Below, one piece after another: positions 26,701 through 35,700 of a DNA stretch of 64,000 nucleotides. Source of the DNA: Corallium rubrum (taxonomy: Eukaryota > Cnidaria > Anthozoa > Scleralcyonacea > Coralliidae); assembly GCA_964035015.1 (NCBI GenBank), contig OZ035998.1, forward strand, positions 52,815,647 to 52,879,646. The letters run 5' to 3'. Made by a program: the position numbers and the translations under genes. The notes under the pieces were generated by a model. That model made no database searches. It saw nothing but the letters and a program-made list of their open reading frames with translations, and had not been told where the DNA came from. Every line of letters starts with the position of its first letter. Within the stretch, counting starts at the first letter, position 1.

Positions 26701-29700
26701 TTACCATCGTGTTAAAATAAATGATTTTGTATTGTATTGATTTTGTATTGCATGCTCTGGCCTAAACAGTTTTGAACGTAGATTGAAAAGTTGCTGTGTC
26801 GTTTGTGCTGATAAATTATAGCTGCACTTGCATGAAAATTAATTATAACTTATCAAAATATCTCGTTTAGATTTCATGATCATTGGAGGTTTGTTAGTCA
26901 ACGAGCGAGCTTTCTTGCTTCATTCTTAGTTTATCTACAGTTTGACAAACTGATAACACGTGAAGAAGTTGCTCTAATGTTGGGACGTGAGTTTTGTTTT
27001 ATTTAACTAAGTTATAGTTTTCAGAAAGGTATATGGTTAATCACAGCCAAGTTGTTTTGTCTGACTTCAGGTTTGTTTTGCGTATTTCTACGTAAGTCAG
27101 TTTCTTTGTTATTGTCTTTGTTTATCTACACTTTGATAGACCGATACTTCGTATAGGTAATCGCATGGGACCGCGACAATTAAGGTTTAATTTCACTCGT
27201 GTTTTCAAAATCTTACAAGTTATCCTCGTCGCGAAAATTAAGGTTTAATTTCACGAGTGGTTTCAAAATTTTACAAAATTGCCCAAGTCGCGAAGCGACG
27301 AGAGTAATTTGTAAGATTTTGAAAACACAAGTGAAATTAAACCTTAATTTTACGAGAACTCCTGCGATTAGGTGTTAATAATTAGCGGGCAAAAGTATTC
27401 AAGAGCTATGTTATGTTAAGAAAATGTCGTAGTACGTGTACCCTATCATGGTCGGTGCTCGGTAACATTGCAATTTCCCCTCGCTTGATCGCTGTGTCTG
27501 TAGCTTTCTTTCTGTAAAGACAGGCAAAAGTTCGTAAATTTTCTAGTGTATTCATTTTCACTAGTAGTTTACACTCCTTCAATGGTTTAAATTAGTTCAA
27601 AGTAAACAAAAAAGCATTTTGAGACCGAAAAACCTTGCAGATTTATTGAAAAAAAGTCAGTTCTCTGAGGTTCACTGATGCTCAGTAACAAAGCGACCAA
27701 TCACATGCAAGTACTGCTGATCAAAGAACTAATCAAGTGCAAGTAATTTTGCCCTGAATTACAAAAACAATGCCCTCTTCAGTAGCCAATAATATTCAAA
27801 TAATTTTGCCCTGTGTATTATTAGAGAAGAAATTGCTGTAATTTCTGTGAAACAAGTCTTATTTTAGTGTAACGCGTGGAGAAATTAAAATTCCGAGTTC
27901 CAGACGGGACTCGAACCCACAACCATCCGACTACCAGTTTGTGGATGCTTTAATTAGTTTACCCATTGAGCCACTAGAACGCAGATGGCAGACCAAGATT
28001 GTTTGCGGTATTTACACCTGGGAACGAGTCAAACCGTATAAATATGTGAGCAATTCGCGGGGCTGGCGAGAGCAAAAGCTGGGCCCCTGGACTGACGTGT
28101 GTATGGGCCCCCCTATATACCCTAAATTTACGTGAAATGTATGAATGCATGATGGCTAATGCAGGTATAATAGCACATTTGCAATTTTGCATACGGCCGT
28201 ACACTCTATATAAGACGTTACGCCACATTCTAAGACGGTACGCTGCATTCTAAGACGGTACGCTGCATTCTAAGACGTCATGCTCTATATAAGACGTTAC
28301 GCTACATTATAAGATGGTACGCTACATTATAAGACGTTCCGTTACATTATAAGACGTTACGCCACATTCTAAAACGGTACGCTGCATTCTAAGACGTCAT
28401 GCTCTATATAAGACGTTACGCTACATTATAAGATGGTACGCTACATTATAAGACGTTCCGTCACATTGTAAGACGTTACGCTATATTCCGTAAGATGTTA
28501 CGCTGCATTCTAAGACGTCATGCTCTATATAAGACGTTACGCTACATTATAAGATGGTACGCCACATTATAAGACGTTCCGTTACATTGTAAGACGTTAC
28601 GCTATATTCTAAGATGTTACGCTGCATTCTAAGACGTCATGTTCTATATAAGACGTTACGCTACATTCTAAAACGTTACGCTGCATTCTAAGACGTCATG
28701 CTGTATATAAGACGTTACGCTACATTATAAGACGGTACGTTACATTGTAAGACGTTACGTTACATTCTAACACGTTACCCTACATTATAAGACGGTACGT
28801 TATAAGACAATACGTTACATTGTAAGACGTTATACGTTACGTCGTATTGATTGTAAGACGTTACTTCACATTCTGTGGCTGTGCGCTATCGAAATTTTTT
28901 TGTATGCCGTTGGAATACTGAAGTTAAGACTTCTAGTATCCCAAACTAAAATCTAGCATCCCATGGATATCGGTATACAACAGCAAATTTCAAACCCTGG
29001 GTACACAATGGTTTCAACATTTCTTTGGTCTGCATTACACCAGCCACTAGTGATTGACGTCGCGACGGGCGACGCGGCCTGGCTTCGCCGGACCCCTTGC
29101 AAGGTCCCGGGCCCTGGGTATTTTGCCCTCTCTGCCCCCCCCCCCCCCCCCTCGCCGGCATTGGCAATTCGTGAATAGCAAAAACAACTGAAAGTTTTTC
29201 GGGGAGCACGGGTGGCGTGTGCTGTTAGTGCGCTGCCTCTTATCAAAAGTTAAGCCTGGTTAGACGGGGTTAGTACTTCTGTCTTGGATGGGTCACCGCT
29301 TGGGACGTTGTCGAGCTTGGAAATCATGTGAGTAGAATTGTAGTTGATCTCTCCTGTGTTTCGAGGGTTTTTCACCGGGTACTCCGGTTTTCCTCCCTCC
29401 GTAAAATCAACACTTAACCTTAGCTGTGATCAGTGGTTAGAACTGTGTCGTATGGCAGCTGCCTGGAGTGCCTTGGATATGCCTCGATATGAAGATATTG
29501 ATGGTGATAATGATATTGATAGTGATGATAATATTGATGGTGATGATGATGAAGATATTGATGGTGATAACGATATTGATGATGATGATGAAAATATTGA
29601 TGGTGATAATGATATTGATGATGATGATGATAATGATATTATTTATGGTGATGATAATGATGGTATTGATGGTGATTTGATGATGATGGTGATATTGATG

Positions 29701-32700
29701 ATGATGATGACGACAATGATAATGATTGTATTTTCACGATGACAGAGGTAGTTCTCATGAATTACCATCATCATAATGGATTGATGATCATTTTGACAAT
29801 AGTAATGATGAAGATGATTGTGGTGGTAGTGATGTTGATTGTGATTGGTGGTGTTTTGATGACAGTGGTAGTTATCATGATAATGACATTGATGATATTG
29901 CTAATGATGTTGTCGCATTATGGAAATCACTAATTCTAACGTTTGGCAATATTTCTTGCTCTGTAGTTAAAGTAAAGCGTGCAGATGGATTTCATATTGA
30001 TCTCAATGACTTTCTCATGGGGCTGCTGCTGTTGGCTAATGAATTGGTATGCTATAACTATGATTTTTTAGAAATTATTGTGATATTTGTAAAAGGCGGT
30101 CTCTTTTTAATAACCAGGGGGAGTTTGTAATTATATAAATCTCGTGTTCGAACAAACACTGGCAAACAAACTTTATCACATATTGCAAGTGAATATTGGC
30201 AAGAACTTCCAGATTCAATAAAATAACTCAATGTCTTCTCTTTCTCTAAAAATATTAAGCAGTTCTTATTAGCAAAACAATTTAAAAGTTAAATTATTTT
30301 CATCTTTATTATATATTGTTTCATTAAATTTAGCTACATGTTAAAATAGAAACTAGTATTGGCTAGGGGCTAACTAGAAAACCTTACGGTTAACTTAGCC
30401 TCTAGGCACTTTTCCCTTTTATTCTTGTAATTAGTTGGGCACCTCCAGATGTAATCTCTCTCTTCCATTTGTTAAAAAAACCGAAAAAAAGTGTGAATAA
30501 AATTTGTATTGTATTGTATTGTATTGTATTGTATTGTATTGTATTGTATTGTATTGTATTGTATTGTATTGTATTGTATTGTATTGTATTGTATTGTATT
30601 GTATTGTATTGTATTGTATTGTATTGTAATTATCGCAAGGTGTTAACCGCTAAAGTGTAGTTTATTGCATGTGGAGTTTGTAGTGGACTCGACGCCTTCG
30701 CATCTCACTTAAATCATGCTAAATATACTATATTAGTTTATATGTTGCAACTTGCAAAAGAACCCACATCCACAAAATGGTTTGTCAATTTGTGTTTGTC
30801 AAACTTAGTGTAGAACTATAGTAAGACTTTTTGGAAGAAACCGAATTTACTACAGAACTGTACGTTTCAACGTTGTTTCTTGTATATGAGCGATTACAAA
30901 AGGAATTCTTGTTCGCTAAAACGTACTAAATAAATGTTTGCTGTTATATTCAAACGATAAGTGTTTCGGAAACTTGGTAAACTTCAATACACGCCTGTGC
31001 ACATTCTTTTTGTTTTTTTTTGCTTATTAATATAAATAACACGGTATAGTGACTGAACTCAAACGCTATGCTATTGGCTGATTGCTCCATTATATACGAA
31101 ACAATAATAATAATTACCCCTTCCGGCCTTCCCCAACATTTCAAATGAGGGGGGCTAATCCCTTCTAATATCTCTGAAGATTTTGCTAAAAATTGTCTAA
31201 AATTTCCTGAGTGGAGGATCAAAATACACCCTTATTATTCTATATGATGAATGAACTCCTCCAATATAGAACATCTTCCGCCACCACAGCCATGCGCAAG
31301 TTTGTATAAACACGAACAGAAAGATAGAACAAAGCTTTTCCTGAGTTTTCAGACCATATTTTGATTGCCTATTTTACCAAAAACCCTTTAGAATATGTAA
31401 AATACCTCACACATGAGGCGTTTTAAGGTGGCTCGATGAAATTATCGCTTCCCCCCATACAAAGTTTGGCACAGGTCTTATGAGCTTCAATTCTTCTTCT
31501 TTTTATATTCTCAAAGTTTATCTAAGTGAAGAAATCGTGAGTAGTAATAGACCCCCATATGGCGGATTCATAATTAATTAGGTAAATTGAATTTTTAATG
31601 AGCTCTGTCAATATCCTCCTCAGGCTCCTTTGGGACCCTCTAACCCTAATCTCATTATGCATACGTCATTATGGCTCATGCTCCTATAGGACACTCTAAC
31701 CCTATCCAACCCCCTTACCCTGGCTTGTTGCTGAACCCCCGGTTTTTATTACGTCATAACTGACTCGCGCTCTTCCGAAACACCCTAACCCTAGCTTGTT
31801 ACTTAACCCCCCTGGTATTCACTACGTCATTCCCGATTGGTCTCCGACTGATTTCCGAAGTTACGTAAAAGGCACTGGACTTATCTCTTTATAACTAATA
31901 GAAACCAACTTTCATTTAAACCCTTAACCCTACTTATAGCCAACACTTGTGGGACACGTAGACGTACAGAGCATGCGTACAGTAAACTTTAACAAAATAG
32001 ACGTTCTTTACAAGGAACTAAAAAGAAAGTGAGAGAAACACTTTATATTTTTTATCTGAAACCTTGTCTCGATGAGTATAGAGAGTTTTGGGCAGCCTAA
32101 GTGTCTGAATTGGCAGAGCTCGTATAGACTCAGATTAATAGCATACATGAATATTATATCAGTTTGGAACTTAAACGGCCAAACAGTTCTTTACCCATTT
32201 ATTTGGACATATGTGCCGAATTGTCGCTTATTTGGCTTTAGTGTATAAAGTAAACGATGCCTTGAATGAAGAAACCGTTCGGAAAGCTGTTCGATAGACA
32301 TTGAAACACTTTCTTCAGATAAACGGCTGACTCGGCTATTTTATTAACGTCGTCAAGCATCTTGTTAATGTTGCTACGGCTGATATTTGCATATTTATCC
32401 TGAGTGCACGTGCAGGAGACAAAAGAAAAACTCATTAGGGGCAATTAAGAGGATTAAGCGCTTGGGCAGGTCTAGGCGAGAAAGTCATTAGCGTGTACTT
32501 TGCATAAGACAGAATTCACAACAATCGGTTTAAAATATTTATTTACACAAAAAACTCTTGATTATTTAGTGATCTATCGGTAACACTAGCATATGGGCAT
32601 ACAGTACATCTTATAATCCGAAGGCATGGATCATGAGTCTTGAATTCTGTACCAGTCTTCAAGCAAAGCAGGTGATAATTGATATTGCATTGACCGAAAG

Positions 32701-35700
32701 TTAAACATACAATCACAAATGCATCTAATTTGCTCGGGGCTTGCAGTCTCCAACAGAGCTCGCTGTTGAATAGGTTCACTTGTACATAAAAGTTCAAGAA
32801 ACGGTTTGTGCTTTTTGATCAACATCTCTATTTGACAGTCAGTGTCTAAATGAGGAAAACGCTACCAAAATACACATTTTAAGAGGAGGAGGAGGAGGAG
32901 GAGGAGGAGGAGGAGAAGGAGGAGGAGGAGGAGGAGGAGAAAGAGGAGGAGGAGGAGGAGGAGGAGGAGGAGAAAGAGGAGGAGGAGGAGAAAGAGGAGG
33001 AGGAGGAGGAGAAAGAGGAGGAGGAGGAGAAAGAGGAGGAGGAGGAGGAGGAGGAGGAGAAGGAGAAGGAGGAGGAGAAAGAGGAGGAGGAGGAGGAGAA
33101 AGAGGAGGAGGAGGAGGAGGAGGAGGAGAAAGAGGAGGAGGAGGAGGAGGAGGAGGAGGAGAAAGAGGAGGAGGAGGAGGAGAAAGAGGAGGAGGAGAAA
33201 GAGGAGGAGGAGAAAGAGGAGGAGGAGAAAGAGGAGGAGGAGAAGGAGGAGGAGAAAGAGGAGGAGAAAGAGGAGGAGGAGGAGGAGAAGGAGGAGGAGA
33301 AAGAGGAGGAGGAGGAGAAAGAGGAGGAGAAAGAGGAGGAGGAGAAAGAGGAGGAGGAGGAGGAGGAGGAGGAGAAAGAGGAGGAGGAGGAGAAAGTGGA
33401 GGAGGAGAAAGAGGAGGAGGAGAAAGAGGAGGAGAAAGAGGAGGAGGAGGAGGAGGAGAAAGAGGAGGAGAAAGAGGAGAAAGAGGAGGAGAAGGAGGAG
33501 GAGGAGGAGGAGGAGGAGGAGAAAGAGGAGGAGGAGGAGGAGAAAGAGGAGGAGGAGGAGAAAGAGGAGGAGGAGGAGAAAGAGGAGGAGGAGAAAGAGG
33601 AGGAGGAGGAGGAGGAGGAGGAGAAAGAGGAGGAGGAGGAGAAAGTGGAGGAGGAGAAAGAGGAGGAGGAGAAAGAGGAGGAGAAAGAGGAGGAGGAGGA
33701 GGAGGAGAAAGAGGAGGAGAAAGAGGAGAAAGAGGAGGAGAAGGAGGAGGAGGAGGAGGAGGAGGAGGAGAAAGAGGAGGAGGAGGAGGAGGAGAAAGAG
33801 GAGGAGGAGAAGGAGAAAGAGGAGGAGGAGGAGAAAGAGGAGGAGGAGGAGGAGGAGAAAGAGAAGAAGGAGTAGGAGTAGGAGGAACAAATAAACACAT
33901 ACATACAAAAGCATTTAGCTTAAAAATATTTATTTCGGTTTTCGTTCAAACATATACATATAAAAAGTTTTAGTAAGGTCTGCTTCTTAGATTATATTTA
34001 GGCGTTTTTATTTTAAAGGTAGCGTGATAGTCTTTCTTGTCTTCTGGTGATAATTGTGATACATCTTCTTTTGTCATGGGTAAATATTTTGATCTAGTCA
34101 TCAATAGATGATGTTCATACTCTTCTCTATCATCTGGGGTCATCTTTGCCAAGTCGCTTTCTTTCCAATCCGAAGAGCTTTCCCAATTATGAAAGAAATT
34201 ATGTTTAAGCGTCGGTTGTTCAACGGTAGGAGGCGGTGTTACAAAATAGGTTTTAGGTGTAGCATGGAAACTCCACGGAAGAGCGTCAGTTTCTTGCTTT
34301 ATCTCCGGTGTCAAATTTTCTGTATTTTGCTGAGTTTGAAGATTAGTCAGAGGTTGAGACTGATTATGCAGTTGGTTTTGAAACGTCAGAAAACGTCCTA
34401 GCTGATTGGAGTAAAGTATGTTCTTTTCGTCAGGTGTTAACTGTGGCGCTTGTACAATATCTTGCATTTTTTGTTCTGTATTGTACATGGCATTAACGAT
34501 TGGAGGTAATTGATAGGATTGCTTTTGTATGAAACTACCCAGCTGTTGCTGCAGGCTTGAGCTATTTTCTCCAGGTAGAACATTGGTCTTGAGGCGATGA
34601 TCGTCGTCCGTGGTCGGTTTCAGATCAAGCATTAAATAACCATGAGGACGAGTTGTGGCTTCCTCGTAACTCTTCATAAATTCATGGACATGACCTGGGT
34701 TCACCTGCCGTGCCAAGACAGAAATTTGTTGCTTATCCCTCGGAGACTTGAATAGTACGATATAGTGTGCGTTGAGGCTGATGTTTCTTGTTTCTTTGCC
34801 TTGGTGAAATATATTCTGAACAATGTAGATCACGGAGAGATTCCTGTGATGACTACCTTTAGTAAATAGACTAGCAATACGTTTATCTCTTCCTGACTGA
34901 TCCATGAGATCATCGAGGACGATCAGGTTACGTTGAGAGACCTCAAGAAAATTATCAGAGTCAATGTCGGAAGGTATACCCTCATAGAATTCGATGCCTG
35001 GTATTGTTTTGATCATTTCTAAATACATGGGCTGCCATTGCCCATAGCACCAAATGATACGTTCGAGAGGAGGATTAATCGTAGTTTTGGCGTTTTCAAG
35101 AAGCGTTTTCACCCATACTGTTTTACCACTCTGTGTGCATCCAGCGACAATGCAAGTAAATGGATGCTGCATGACTGTTGCGTCATTGAGAAGATGTGCT
35201 GGTCTTGAATAAGTACTGTTTTTATGGAAATTTTTTATATGACGTTGCATGTTGAATAGTGTAGAAAACGTTTTTCCACAAATGCTGCAGACATAAGACA
35301 TGTTAACTCGTTGAAGAACATGAGCAGAATAAACATTTCTAGAGAATGTCATATTATTTATTTCTCCTCCTCCTCTTTCTCCTCCTCCTCTTCTTTCTCC
35401 TCCTCCTTCTCCTTCTCCTCCTCCTCCTCCTCCTCCTCCTCTTTCTCCTCCTCCTCCTCTTTCTCCTCCTCCTCCTCCTCCTCTTTCTCCTCCTCCTTCT
35501 CCTCCTCCTCCTCCTCCTCCTCCTCCTCCTCTTTCTCCTCCTCCTCCTCTTTCTCCTCCTCTTAAAACGAGCTCTGCCAATTCAGACCTTTAGGCTGCTC
35601 AAAACTCTCTATACTCATCGAGACAAGGTTTCAGATAAAAAATATAAAGTGCCTCTATCAATTTCTCTTTAGTTCCTTGTAAAGAACGTCTATTTTGTTA

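Noticed and set aside
32839-33914. Long open frames in all three minus frames and one plus frame (Pro/Ser/Leu/Glu-rich)
   Set aside because: They are translations of the GGA/GAAAGA tract, with no non-repeat coding beyond it.
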